Assembly: GCA_041398605.1 (NCBI GenBank)
Contig: JAWKUK010000018.1
Span: forward strand, 1 to 64,000
Length of the DNA: 64,000 bases
Direction: 5' to 3'
From: JAWKUK01 sp041398605
Lineage (GTDB): Bacteria; Planctomycetota; UBA1135; GCA-002686595
A program made the position numbers and the translations under genes. Positions 32,687-41,922 of this stretch are shown piece by piece. A model generated the notes under the pieces. It did not search any database and was not told the origin of the DNA. It worked only from the letters and a program-made list of their open reading frames with translations. Every line of letters begins with the position of its first letter. Positions within the stretch are counted from its first letter, which is position 1.

Positions 32687-35600
32687 ATGGTGTTTGGGCT
32701 CATGTACGCGCTCGCGCTCGCACAGGCGCCAGCCGGGGATCCGATCGACTTCGATCGCGACGTCTTACCGATCCTGTCCGACCACTGCGTGCAGTGCCAC
32801 GGCCCGGACGCAGCGGCGCGCAAGGCGGACCTGCGGCTCGACGTGCGCGACGACGTGTTGTTCGTCGCGGAGCCCGGCGCCGCGGCCGACAGCGCGCTGT
32901 ACCAGCGGATCTCGCACGCGGACCCGGCCCGGCGCATGCCGCCCGCCGACTTCCCGCGCCAGCTCACGCCGGCGAAGATCGAGGCGCTCCGTCGCTGGAT
33001 CGACGAGGGCGTCGCTTGGGAGTCGCACTGGGCCTTCACGGCGCCAACGCGCGCCGCTGCGCCCGTGCGCGAGGACGATACCTGGAGCCGCGACGCGCTC
33101 GATGTGCTGGTCCTCGGGCGCCTCGCGGAGGAGGGCCTCGCGCCGTCGCCGCCGGCCGACCGCGCGACGTGGCTGCGCCGCGTCACGTTCGACCTGACCG
33201 GCCTGCCGCCCGACGTCGCTGCGCTCGACGCGTACCTCGCCGACGACTCCGCTGAGGCCGACGCGCGGGTGGTGGACCGGCTCCTGGCGAGCCCTCGCCG
33301 CGCCGAGCACCGCACGCGCGAGTGGCTCGACCTCGCGCGCTACGCCGACACAAACGGCTTCCAGAACGACTTTGGGCGCGACCAGTGGCCTTGGCGCGAC
33401 TGGGTCCTGCGCGCGTTCGCGTCGAACTTGCCGTACGACGAGTTCATCGTGCAGCAGGTCGCGGGCGACCTGCTGCCCGGCGCCGCGCGCGACGCGCTCA
33501 TCGCGACGGGCTTCAATCGGAATCACCGATCGGTGACCGAGGGCGGGTCGATCGACGAGGAGTGGCGCGTCGAGAAGGTCGCGGACCGCGCCGAGACGAC
33601 GGCGACGGCGTTCCTGGGCCTGACGTTGGGCTGCGCGCGCTGCCACGACCACAAGTTCGACCCCTTGACCCAGCGCGACTACTACGCCTTCTACGCGTTC
33701 TTCGACCAGGTCGACGAGCAAGGCTTCTACAACGAGGCGCGCGGGAACGTGCCGCCCTTGATCGAGGTGCCGACGCCCGCGCAGGAGGCGCGCCTCGCTG
33801 CGCTGGACGCCTCGATCGCCGCGCGCGAGGACGAGCTCGTGGCGCTCGCGGCGACCGCGCCGCAACGCTTCGGTGATTGGTGCGGCGAGAGCCAGCACCC
33901 CCAGCGCCTCGCCGGTGAGTGGGGTCGCCTGCTCTTGGAGTACGCCGGCGAGCGGCGCGAGGGCGCGCCGCGCATCGAGCTGGACGGCGACGCCGCGCAC
34001 CACGTCAACCTCGGCCAGGGCGTCTCATTCGAGCAAGACGTGCCGTTCACCGTGTCGATGTGGCTGCGCCCCGACTCCAACGGGGCGGTCTACAGCAGGA
34101 TGGACGACACCGACCGGTACCGCGGCACCGATCTGATCCTGCTCGGCGACATGCGACCCGCGGTGCACTTGATCCACGAGTGGACGGCCAACGCGATCAA
34201 GGTCGTGGGCGTCGACCCCTTGGACAAGGGCCGCTGGCAGCACGTCGCGGTGACGTACGACGGGTCGCGGAAGGCGAGCGGAGTGAAGCTCTACGTCGAC
34301 TGTGTCGAGCGCGCCGTCAAGGTCGAGGTCGACACGCTCGATGGCACGCTCGCCACCGAGGAGCCGCTGCGCATCGGGCTCCGCCGGTACGCGGGCGCGC
34401 TCGCCGGCGCGCTGCACGACTTTCGGGTCGACGCGCTCGCGCTCGACGTCGACGAGCTCTTGAACCTCGCCCGGCGGCGGCCGCGCGCTGAGGCCGCAGC
34501 GCTGTGCCTCACCCGGTACTTCGCCGGCTCCGAGAACCCAGAGCCCGCTGAGCTCGAGCGCCTCGCGGCTGGCGCGTTGCCCTTCTTCACGCCGTTCGAC
34601 CAAGCGACGCTCGACGCGCGCAGCGCGTTGGCGGACCTGCGACGCGAGCGGGAACGGCTCGCCCGCGAGGGCATCGCGACGGTGATGGTCATGCGCGATC
34701 GCGCGGAGCCCCGCGAGACGCGGCTCCTCGACCGCGGCCAGTACGACAGGCCCAAGGGCGAGCCGCTGCAGCCGGACGTGCCCGCCGCGCTCGGCGGGCT
34801 GACCGCGGACGCGCCGCGGAACCGCTTGGGCCTCGCGCGGTGGCTCGTCGACCCGGCGAACCCGCTCGTCGCCCGCGTCGCGGCCAACCGCGTTTGGGCG
34901 AGCTTCTTCGGCGCAGGCCTCGTCACGACGCCGGAGGACTTCGGCGTGCGCGGCGCGCGCCCGACGCACCGCGCAGTGCTGGATCACCTGGCCGTGTCGC
35001 TCGTGGATTCGGGTTGGGACCTCCAGGCGCTCGAACGGCGCATCGCCTTGTCCGCGACCTATCGACAGTCGTCGCACGCGGCGCCCGCGCTGCGCGAACG
35101 CGACCCCGAGAACCACCTGTTGGCGCGCGGGCCGCGGCACCGACTCGACGCAGAGACCGTGCGCGACCAGGCCCTCTTCGCGGCGGGGCTGCTCGTCGAA
35201 CGGATCGGCGGGCCTTCGGTCAAGCCGTACCAGCCCGCGGGCCTGTGGGAAGAGCTCGCAGGCGGCGCAGGGCAAGGGCCTTACGTCCAGAGCGCGGGCG
35301 ACGACCTGTATCGGCGCAGCCTCTACACCTATCGCAAGCGGACGGTGCCGCACCCGACGTTGACGACGTTCGACGCGCCGGGCTTCGAGCTGTGCGTCGC
35401 GCGGCGCGCGCGCACGAACACGCCGCTGCAGGCGCTCGCGCTGTGGAACGACCCGACGTACGCGGAGGCCGCGCGGCACCTCGCGGCGCGGATGTGGGCG
35501 GCGCCCCGGAGCGCGGGCGCCGGAGAGGGCGTCGACGCGGACGATACGCGCCTCGCGTTCGGCGCGCGGGTCGTGCTGTCGCGCGAGCTCCGCGCGGAGG

Positions 35601-35800
35601 AGCTGCGGGTGCTGCGCGCGTCGCTCGACGCGTACCGCGCCAGCTTCGGCGCGGACCCGGCGGCCGCGGCCGCGCACCTCGGCATCGGCGCCAGCGCGGG
35701 CCAGGCGGCGCCGGACGGCGCGACACCGACCGAATGGGCCGCGTACAGCGCGGTCGCTGCGACCCTCTTGAACCTCGACGAAGCGCTGACGGAACGATGA
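32687..35800 (+). CDS. PSCyt1/DUF1549/LamG/DUF1553 planctomycete protein
   Basis: A 1037-residue secreted protein of the family found in many copies in Planctomycetes and often linked to sulfated-polysaccharide use; function unproven. Order: short signal; PSCyt1 cytochrome-like domain (FDRDVLPILSDHCVQCHG, Cys pair near 33-36); DUF1549/PSCyt2 about 125-350 (WLRRVTFDLTGLPP, EWLDLARYADTNGFQND, CARCHDHKFDPLTQRDYY); a concanavalin-like LamG domain about 420-600 (INLG-like HVNLGQGVSFEQDVPFTVS, GRWQHVAVTYDGS); DUF1553/PSD1 about 700-990 (RLGLARWLVDPANPLVARV, RVWASFFGAGLVTTPEDFG). The LamG between DUF1549 and DUF1553 suggests glycan binding. The stop overlaps the DUF1501 start by ATGA. A TATCCT lies 6 nt before the ATG. 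Confidence 0.93.
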   Translation: MVFGLMYALALAQAPAGDPIDFDRDVLPILSDHCVQCHGPDAAARKADLRLDVRDDVLFVAEPGAAADSALYQRISHADPARRMPPADFPRQLTPAKIEALRRWIDEGVAWESHWAFTAPTRAAAPVREDDTWSRDALDVLVLGRLAEEGLAPSPPADRATWLRRVTFDLTGLPPDVAALDAYLADDSAEADARVVDRLLASPRRAEHRTREWLDLARYADTNGFQNDFGRDQWPWRDWVLRAFASNLPYDEFIVQQVAGDLLPGAARDALIATGFNRNHRSVTEGGSIDEEWRVEKVADRAETTATAFLGLTLGCARCHDHKFDPLTQRDYYAFYAFFDQVDEQGFYNEARGNVPPLIEVPTPAQEARLAALDASIAAREDELVALAATAPQRFGDWCGESQHPQRLAGEWGRLLLEYAGERREGAPRIELDGDAAHHVNLGQGVSFEQDVPFTVSMWLRPDSNGAVYSRMDDTDRYRGTDLILLGDMRPAVHLIHEWTANAIKVVGVDPLDKGRWQHVAVTYDGSRKASGVKLYVDCVERAVKVEVDTLDGTLATEEPLRIGLRRYAGALAGALHDFRVDALALDVDELLNLARRRPRAEAAALCLTRYFAGSENPEPAELERLAAGALPFFTPFDQATLDARSALADLRRERERLAREGIATVMVMRDRAEPRETRLLDRGQYDRPKGEPLQPDVPAALGGLTADAPRNRLGLARWLVDPANPLVARVAANRVWASFFGAGLVTTPEDFGVRGARPTHRAVLDHLAVSLVDSGWDLQALERRIALSATYRQSSHAAPALRERDPENHLLARGPRHRLDAETVRDQALFAAGLLVERIGGPSVKPYQPAGLWEELAGGAGQGPYVQSAGDDLYRRSLYTYRKRTVPHPTLTTFDAPGFELCVARRARTNTPLQALALWNDPTYAEAARHLAARMWAAPRSAGAGEGVDADDTRLAFGARVVLSRELRAEELRVLRASLDAYRASFGADPAAAAAHLGIGASAGQAAPDGATPTEWAAYSAVAATLLNLDEALTER

Positions 35801-37287
35801 GCGGCACACACGACCAGAGCACACTCAACGGCGGGGCCTGGGACCCGCTCGCAGCCGCGCAGCGCTTCAACCGCCGCGCGGTGCTGCGAGGCGGCGGCGT
35901 CGGCCTCGGGGCGCTGGCGCTCGGGGCGTTGCAGCGCGACGCGCGCGCGGGCGCCCCGCAGGCGCCGGGCGCACAGCAGCTGGCCGACGCAGCGCTCGGC
36001 CCGCACTTTGCGCCCAAGGCCAAGCGCGTCGTCTACCTGTTCCAGTCGGGCGCGCCCTCGCAGTTCGAGACGTGGGACCCGAAGCCTGGCCTCGTCGACC
36101 ACTTCGGCGTCGAGCTGCCCGCGTCCGTCCGGATGGGCCAACGTTTGACGACGATGACCTCGGGGCAGACGAGCTTCCCGGTCGCGCCCTCGAAGTTCGG
36201 CGCGACAGCGCGCGGCGCGAACGGGACCCTGGTGGGCGACCTGCTGCCGTACACGGGCGCGCTCGTTGACCGCATGTGCGTGGTGCGCTCGATGGTGACC
36301 GACGCGATCAACCACGACCCGGCGATCACCTTCGCGCAGACGGGCTCGCAGCTCGCGGGGCGGCCCAGCATGGGCGCGTGGCTGAGCTACGGCCTCGGTT
36401 CGATGAACCGCGACCTGCCGACGTTTGTCGTGATGGTCTCCAGCAGCAGCTCGAAGCAGCCCTTGTACGACCGGCTGTGGGGCAGCGGCTTCTTGCCGAC
36501 GCAGCACCAGGGCGTGAAGCTGCGCAGCGCGGCCGACCCCGTGCTGTACCTCGCCGACGCGCCCGGCATCGACCGCGGGCGTCGGCGGCAGATGCTGGAC
36601 GACCTCGCGCGCTTGAACGCGCTGCAGCCCGACGCGGACCCGGAGACGACGACGCGCATCGAGCAGTACGAGCTCGCGTTCCGCATGCAAGCTGCGGTGC
36701 CCGAGCTGACGGACGTGTCGGGCGAGCCGGCGCACGTGCTGGAGCGCTACGGCGCGGACGTGCAGCGGCCGGGGTCGTTCGCGCGCAACTGCCTCCTCGC
36801 GCGGCGCCTGCTCGAGCGCGACGTGCGCTTCGTGCAGCTCTACCACATGGGCTGGGACCACCACGGGAACCTGCCGAACGACCTCACGAAGTGCGCGCTC
36901 GACACGGACCAAGCTGCGGCGGCGCTCGTGCAGGACCTGGAGGAGCGCGGGCTCCTCGAGGACACGATCGTGGTGTGGGGCGGCGAGTTCGGGCGCACGG
37001 TCTATTCCCAGGGCCAGCTCACGCAGGAGACCTACGGCCGCGATCACCATCCGCGGTGTTATTCGATCTGGCTCGCGGGCGGCGGGCTCAAGGCCGGCCT
37101 CGTGCACGGCGAGACCGACGACTTCTCGTACAACGTCGTGCGCGACCCGGTGTCGACGCACGACCTGCACGCGACGCTGTTGCACTTGAGCGGGTTCGGT
37201 CACCAGCGCTTGACCAACCGCTTCCAGGGCCGCGACTTCCGCCTGACGGACGTGCATGGCGAGGTCGTTCGCGCGCTCTTGAGCTGA
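35797..37287 (+). CDS. DUF1501 family protein, Tat-exported
   Basis: A 496-residue DUF1501 protein, the regular operon partner of DUF1549/DUF1553 proteins. The fold is alkaline-phosphatase/sulfatase-like, but the metal-binding set is incomplete in the family and activity is unknown. N-terminal twin-arginine signal FNRRAVLRGGGVGLGALALG. Landmarks: RVVYLFQSGAPSQFETWDPK, MCVVRSMVTDAINHDPA, GRPSMGAWLSYGLGS, VRFVQLYHMGWDHHGN, IVVWGGEFGRTVYSQG, GRDHHPRCYSIWLAGGG and LHATLLHLSGF. Translation is coupled by an ATGA overlap with the upstream stop. The longer frame upstream of this ATG is a shadow of the DUF1553 gene. Confidence 0.93.
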   Translation: MSGTHDQSTLNGGAWDPLAAAQRFNRRAVLRGGGVGLGALALGALQRDARAGAPQAPGAQQLADAALGPHFAPKAKRVVYLFQSGAPSQFETWDPKPGLVDHFGVELPASVRMGQRLTTMTSGQTSFPVAPSKFGATARGANGTLVGDLLPYTGALVDRMCVVRSMVTDAINHDPAITFAQTGSQLAGRPSMGAWLSYGLGSMNRDLPTFVVMVSSSSSKQPLYDRLWGSGFLPTQHQGVKLRSAADPVLYLADAPGIDRGRRRQMLDDLARLNALQPDADPETTTRIEQYELAFRMQAAVPELTDVSGEPAHVLERYGADVQRPGSFARNCLLARRLLERDVRFVQLYHMGWDHHGNLPNDLTKCALDTDQAAAALVQDLEERGLLEDTIVVWGGEFGRTVYSQGQLTQETYGRDHHPRCYSIWLAGGGLKAGLVHGETDDFSYNVVRDPVSTHDLHATLLHLSGFGHQRLTNRFQGRDFRLTDVHGEVVRALLS

Positions 37288-37359
37288 GCCTGGCGCGGCG
37301 CAGGGCCAAGACGCAGAGCCGTGCGATCCGGGGGAGCGCGCCGCTGCGCGGGACAGCGT

Positions 37360-37365
37360 TATGGT
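37360..37365 (+). promoter_or_regulatory. Candidate -10 element, leaderless start of the carboxypeptidase-regulatory-like gene
   Basis: TATGGT ends 6 nt before the ATG at 37372. The spacing equals that before two other genes with TATCCT. Confidence 0.42.
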
Positions 37366-37371
37366 ATGCGC

Positions 37372-39813
37372 ATGACGCTGCTCGCCCTCGCATCGGTCCT
37401 CGCTTACCTCGCCGCCGCGTCCATCGAGCTGCCCCCGGCTCCGACCGCGGCCCAGGAGCCGACGCCCGTGGAGGACGCGGCCTGCACGCTGCACGGCGTG
37501 CTCGTCGACGAGCTCGGCGACCCGGTGTCCGGCGCGACCATCGCGGTGCAAGGGTGGCAGTCGAACTCCGATCGCGCGCGGCAGTTCGGTGTGCCAAAGA
37601 GCTGGCAGAACCCCACACCTGTGACCAGCGGCGAGGACGGGCGCTTCAGCGTCTCATTCGTTCCGCCGCGCGCATACCAGTTCACGCTCGACACCACGAA
37701 GGCGGGCTACGGCGGCATCTCTTGGCGCTGGAGCCAAGTCGCGCCCGGCGCGGACCTCGACCTCGGGACCACGGTGATCGAGCGTGAAGGGGTCCTCGTT
37801 GGCTACATCGTCGACGGGCAAGGCGCGCTGCTCGTGGAAGGTTGGCGGGTGTCCGCATTCAGCAACTGGGGCGCGGGGGCCGGCGACCGCTCGACGCTCG
37901 GCGCGCACTCGACCGTCGATCCGGACACGGGCGCGTTCCGCATCGAGGGCCTGCCGCCCGGGAAGCTGCGTGTCAGCGCGTCCTCGGGCTCGGTCCGCAT
38001 ACCGGACACGAGCGTCACGACGAAGCCTGGCGAGGAGACCTCCGTCGAACTGCGCTACACCGGGCCGGACCCGCGCCGGAAGCTGGTGGTGTCGATCTCG
38101 ACGCGGCCGTTCTACCCCTTCCGGCCCGACGCAGGGACCGTCCACGCGATCGCCGCGGACGGGACCCGCACGGCCCTCGTGCAAGAGCCGGGGCGCGCCA
38201 ACGATTGGTATGTGCCTGACATCGCCCCCGGCACGTACCGCGTGGAGATCCGTGACCCGCGCTTCGTCGACTGGACCCAGGAGGTCCGCCCGGGCCAGGC
38301 CGCGCAGGCGCGGCTCGAAGGCAACGCAGCGCTGCGCGTGAGCGTGGTCGACGACGCGACCGGCGCGGTGGTGCCAAGCTTCGCGCTCGACGTTGCCTAT
38401 CGCGACGTCAACTTCAGCCCCAGCGTCTTCCGCGTGCGCGAGGCGGACGCGAGCGCGCCGCCAGGGGACCTGTACCGAGGCATCGTGCCCGGGGATTTGA
38501 CGATCGAGGTGCTCGCAGATGGTTGGCCGAAGGCGACCGTGGCCGTCGACGCCCTCGCGCCACACGAGACGCGCGACGTCGAGGTGCGCCTCATGGGCGC
38601 GACGTCGCTGCGGGGGCGCGTCGTCGACGCGTCAGGCGCGCCGCTCGCCGGGGTCGAGGTCGAGGTGACACGCGGCGACGTACCGGGCCACAGCTCGGAG
38701 TCCGGCGGCGTCCGCAGCATGAGCGGGTCCTTCGCGGGCAAGGCAGGCCCGATCAAGATCCCGCCGCGGGACGCCGTGGCGGTCACCGCCGCAGACGGGA
38801 CGTTCACCTTCGAGGGCCTCGGCGCCGGTCCGCATACCCTGTTCGCGCCGCTCGGGCTGTTCGCCGCGGCCAGCGCGCACGCCGACCTGCCGACCGTCGC
38901 GCCGGTCGAGCTGATTGCACCTCCCTGGGTCGCAGTGTCCGTGCACATGTTGGTGCCCGACGACCAGGATGTGAACGAGCTCTCGCTGAGCCCGAGCTTT
39001 CGGGTCCCCGGCGAGTTCGCGCCGCTGCGGGTCGCGCTGCGCGACTTCGGCTGGCAGCTCTGGCGCCCGAACAGCGAGGGGGTCTTCCCAGCGGAACGTC
39101 TGCCGGCCGGCAAGCACCCTTTCTTCGTCAATCGAGCAACGACCGACCGCTTTGGCTCGGGCTACAACGGGGTGATGCGCGTCGAGCTGGACTTCAGCAC
39201 CCCTGGGAGGATCACGCTCGACCTGCGCGAGCGCTTCCCCGTCCGCACGGTCGTCTATGCGCACCTACCGACGGAGGGGCGCCCCATGCTGCTGTTCCAC
39301 CTGGTGGCCGCGGACGGAGCTGCGCAGCAATTTGACACGGACTACGCCGCCAGCGAGCGGGGCGTGCGCAACATGACGGACATCGCCCCAGGGACGTACA
39401 CGTTGCGCTTGACGGGCCCGGCGCTGGAATGGAGCTCACCGACGCCCTTCGTCGTCGCGCGCGGCGCGCGCAACGAGCACCAGCTCGAGGTGCCGGTCAT
39501 CGGCCGAACCGTCCGCGTGCTCGACGCCGAAGGCGCGCCGCGCGCAAACGCGCTCGTCGCGTACTGGAGCGACCCTGGGCGCCGCGCTTGCGCTGAAACG
39601 GACGCGTCGGGCGAGCTCAAGCTCGTCCTGCTCGAGGGGCCCCTGTCCATGGCGCTGCTGCCCCCCGTCGACCCCGCCGACGAACGAGTGCAGGCCGCGC
39701 GCCGGCTCGGCAACCCGCCGCCGGTCGACCCCGAGGTCTTGGAGGCCGCCGTCGCCGGCGCGACGACAGCGTTCCAGGCCGGCGAAGGGACGCTCGAGCT
39801 GCGGCTGCGATGA
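37372..39813 (+). CDS. Secreted protein with carboxypeptidase-regulatory-like repeats
   Basis: An 813-residue exported protein made mostly of beta-sandwich repeats of the carboxypeptidase-regulatory/CnaB-like type. Recurrent strand patterns include LHGVLVDELGDPVSGATIAV, LRGRVVDASGAPLAGVEVEV, GRFSVSFVPPRAYQF, GTFTFEGLGAGPHTL and TVRVLDAEGAPRANALVAY. The signal peptide is MTLLALASVLAYLAAASIEL with cleavage probably near TAAQ. There are no catalytic motifs; such repeats act as spacers or binding scaffolds in surface and TonB-linked proteins. The start at 37372 is chosen because it follows a TATGGT by 6 nt; ATG 37366, two codons earlier, is possible. It is transcribed separately from the DUF1501 gene and convergent, 21 bp apart, with a small membrane protein gene. 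Confidence 0.8.
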   Translation: MTLLALASVLAYLAAASIELPPAPTAAQEPTPVEDAACTLHGVLVDELGDPVSGATIAVQGWQSNSDRARQFGVPKSWQNPTPVTSGEDGRFSVSFVPPRAYQFTLDTTKAGYGGISWRWSQVAPGADLDLGTTVIEREGVLVGYIVDGQGALLVEGWRVSAFSNWGAGAGDRSTLGAHSTVDPDTGAFRIEGLPPGKLRVSASSGSVRIPDTSVTTKPGEETSVELRYTGPDPRRKLVVSISTRPFYPFRPDAGTVHAIAADGTRTALVQEPGRANDWYVPDIAPGTYRVEIRDPRFVDWTQEVRPGQAAQARLEGNAALRVSVVDDATGAVVPSFALDVAYRDVNFSPSVFRVREADASAPPGDLYRGIVPGDLTIEVLADGWPKATVAVDALAPHETRDVEVRLMGATSLRGRVVDASGAPLAGVEVEVTRGDVPGHSSESGGVRSMSGSFAGKAGPIKIPPRDAVAVTAADGTFTFEGLGAGPHTLFAPLGLFAAASAHADLPTVAPVELIAPPWVAVSVHMLVPDDQDVNELSLSPSFRVPGEFAPLRVALRDFGWQLWRPNSEGVFPAERLPAGKHPFFVNRATTDRFGSGYNGVMRVELDFSTPGRITLDLRERFPVRTVVYAHLPTEGRPMLLFHLVAADGAAQQFDTDYAASERGVRNMTDIAPGTYTLRLTGPALEWSSPTPFVVARGARNEHQLEVPVIGRTVRVLDAEGAPRANALVAYWSDPGRRACAETDASGELKLVLLEGPLSMALLPPVDPADERVQAARRLGNPPPVDPEVLEAAVAGATTAFQAGEGTLELRLR

Positions 39814-39834
39814 CCGACGCGGATAGCTGGCGCT

Positions 39835-40428
39835 TCAGGCCTTCGGCGCGTCCATGACGGCCAGCGCGTCACGCAGCACTGCGGGGGGAACGGTCGCGGC
39901 CGGGACCCACGGCCGAAAGCGGTCCATCAGGACGGCCCCGATGAAGCCCATCAGAAGGCAAGGGAGCAGGGCGCTGAGCAACTTGGACGACGCGACGCCC
40001 GTCGCCATGGCCACGACGGGCACACCGACCGCGAAGAGCAACGCGGCCGCGCCCATCGAGAACATCGCGATGCGCGTCCCCTTGCCGGTCCCGAGCTCGA
40101 CCTGCACCTCGGGGGAGCGCGCCGCCACGCCCGAGAGGATCGCGCGGATGGCCGCGCGATACTGGGCGAGGTCGCGCTGCCCCGCCTCGTTCAACGCGCT
40201 CGAGTTGCACTGAATCCGGAAGCGGCCCGTGCCGTGCTCGACGTCGAACCAGCGCGTGACCATGTCGCGCCCGCTGAGCTCAGCGAAGCGCACGTGCCGC
40301 GCTGCAGAGAACTCGACGCGGGCGCGCAAGGCGCCCTTGCCGTCGTGGAACGCCGCGCCGATGCCATCGACCTCGACGCGGACAGTGCGAGCGATCGGAC
40401 CAGGTTTGAACTCGAAGGTCTGCATCAT
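39835..40428 (-). CDS. Membrane protein of unknown function with two TM segments
   Basis: A 197-residue protein not assigned to a family. The first 115 residues are soluble and beta-rich (TFEFKPGPIARTVRVEVDG, RARVEFSAARHVRFAEL, TGRFRIQCNS), then a helix with many Ala/Arg. Two TM segments follow: IAMFSMGAAALLFAVGVPVV and LLSALLPCLLMGFIGAVLM. The C-terminus is short and cytoplasmic or periplasmic. The layout resembles small PH-like or signalling adaptor membrane proteins, but there is no defining motif. It lies 82 bp downstream of a secreted-protein gene on the same strand and could be read from that promoter. Confidence 0.65.
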   Translation of the reverse strand: MMQTFEFKPGPIARTVRVEVDGIGAAFHDGKGALRARVEFSAARHVRFAELSGRDMVTRWFDVEHGTGRFRIQCNSSALNEAGQRDLAQYRAAIRAILSGVAARSPEVQVELGTGKGTRIAMFSMGAAALLFAVGVPVVAMATGVASSKLLSALLPCLLMGFIGAVLMDRFRPWVPAATVPPAVLRDALAVMDAPKA

Positions 40429-40510
40429 GGTGGGGCTCCAACGGGCTGTCGCCTCACCATGCGTCGGACCTCAAAGCGGCTGCCATGAATCCGTCCAACT
40501 TGTCAGCGGC

Positions 40511-41713
40511 TTACTGGAACAGGACCCTGACGGCGTCGGTGAAGTTCGAGGTCGCGGCTCCCATCGACGTGTCGCGGAACCAAGACTGGAAGTTCCAGGT
40601 TTGGCCCTGGGTGATCGCGACCAACCCGTTCGGGGTCGGCGTCTGCGTCAGGTTCAAGGCGAGCTGGAACGCCCCGGCAGCGCCGGAGTTCTGGATCTGA
40701 CCCGCACCGACGTATCGGCCGATCGAGCCGCCCAGGCAGAGGTTGCCTTGGCTGCCGCCGGGGTTCGCCACAAAGCCCTGGGTCTGGCTCGTCAGGAAGA
40801 AGCCGAACGAGTTGTTGGGCAGCTCCGTGGCGACGAGGCTGAAGCTATTGGTCGCGGCGACGTCCGAGCCCGCAGCGGCGATCGACGCGGGCTGCCCCGA
40901 AGAGTTCGTCACCGCCGGCGAGCAGTAGCGCGCGCCGATCGTCGTCAACGCCGGGCCGATGCGGATGTTGTCGAAGGCGAGCACGTTGCCCGCGACCCCG
41001 CCGCCGCCGAAGAACCGGAAGCCGGTCGGCGGGCCGGAGCCTGCGGCGCCGCCCTCCAGGTAGCGGGCGACCGGCTGGTTGGTGGCGGTCGTGCCCGTCG
41101 TCAGGTCCTTGAGGCGCACCTCGACGATCAAGTTCGTCGTGAGATCAAAGTCCGTCTCCCAGCGGTACCAATGCCCGACGGACAGGTTCTGAAAGGCCGG
41201 GTCAGCGACGCTCTCGGTCAGCTGCGCGCCGCCGATGTCGAACCAGATGTAGTTCGCGTTCCAGTTCGTCGCGGTGTTGATATCGACCCACTGCGCGAGC
41301 GCGATGAAGGACTGGCTGCCCGGGAACGGTTGGATGGAGACGCTCCCGATGTTGTCTGCCGTCGGCAGGGTCCCGACGAACGACGCGTGCACGTCGTACG
41401 CGATGGTCCAGACTCCGGTCCCGTAGGTCAGGTCTCGCTGCGCGCGCGCGAACGCGCCGCCCGCGGGCCCGTTCCCCGCGATGAACTGCGCGCCGCCGGT
41501 CGGGTTGGCGGCGACGGCGTAGGCGTTCCCGGCATAGCTGTGCGCCGTGAAGTCGACGCTCGTCGTGCCGGCCGGGATGTAGTAGCCGTCTTGGCCGGTC
41601 AGGAGCGTCCCCGCACCGGACGCGGTCAGTGCTTCGAAGTCGCTTGAGTATTGCGCGTCTGCGACAGCAGCGGCCGAGACGAGCAGGGTGGCGTGGAGAA
41701 GGAAAGAGCGCAT
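40511..41713 (-). CDS. Secreted beta-sandwich protein with lineage C-terminal module
   Basis: A 400-residue exported protein. The signal peptide is MRSFLLHATLLVSAAAVADAQ. The central 240 residues look like a LamG/jelly-roll domain: SSDFEALTASGAG, WTIAYDVHASFVG, WNANYIWFDIGGAQL, GHWYRWETDFDLTTN, VLAFDNIRIGP. The final 130 residues are the shared module: RYCSPAVTNSSGQPASIAA, SFGFFLTSQTQGFV, LCLGGSIGRY, QTWNFQSWFRD and FTDAVRVLFQ. A binding or structural envelope role is likely; no catalytic residues were recognised. The same C-terminal module ends the discoidin protein and the subtilase here. Confidence 0.8.
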   Translation of the reverse strand: MRSFLLHATLLVSAAAVADAQYSSDFEALTASGAGTLLTGQDGYYIPAGTTSVDFTAHSYAGNAYAVAANPTGGAQFIAGNGPAGGAFARAQRDLTYGTGVWTIAYDVHASFVGTLPTADNIGSVSIQPFPGSQSFIALAQWVDINTATNWNANYIWFDIGGAQLTESVADPAFQNLSVGHWYRWETDFDLTTNLIVEVRLKDLTTGTTATNQPVARYLEGGAAGSGPPTGFRFFGGGGVAGNVLAFDNIRIGPALTTIGARYCSPAVTNSSGQPASIAAAGSDVAATNSFSLVATELPNNSFGFFLTSQTQGFVANPGGSQGNLCLGGSIGRYVGAGQIQNSGAAGAFQLALNLTQTPTPNGLVAITQGQTWNFQSWFRDTSMGAATSNFTDAVRVLFQ

Positions 41714-41922
41714 GTTGGCGACGCGCCCGAGGGCGCGGTCCGCGGAGGGGTCATGGCAGTGACACCGCGCCCCGCGGCGGACCGGTGCCTCTCAGGGGCA
41801 CGGCAGATGCCCCCTCGCGAGCGTACACCCGCGCGCGCGATCTGGGCAGATTCGAAAGTTGCGCCGCCGCGGGGGGCCCGCGGCGGCGCATCAGGTGGCC
41901 ACTTGTCTCGGCGCGCGCTGCG

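Noticed and set aside
34025..37551. Long minus-strand frames of 599 and 740 codons opposite the DUF1553 and DUF1501 genes
   Set aside because: Arg/Ala/Val-rich shadows without any recognisable motif; the plus strand carries well-known families.
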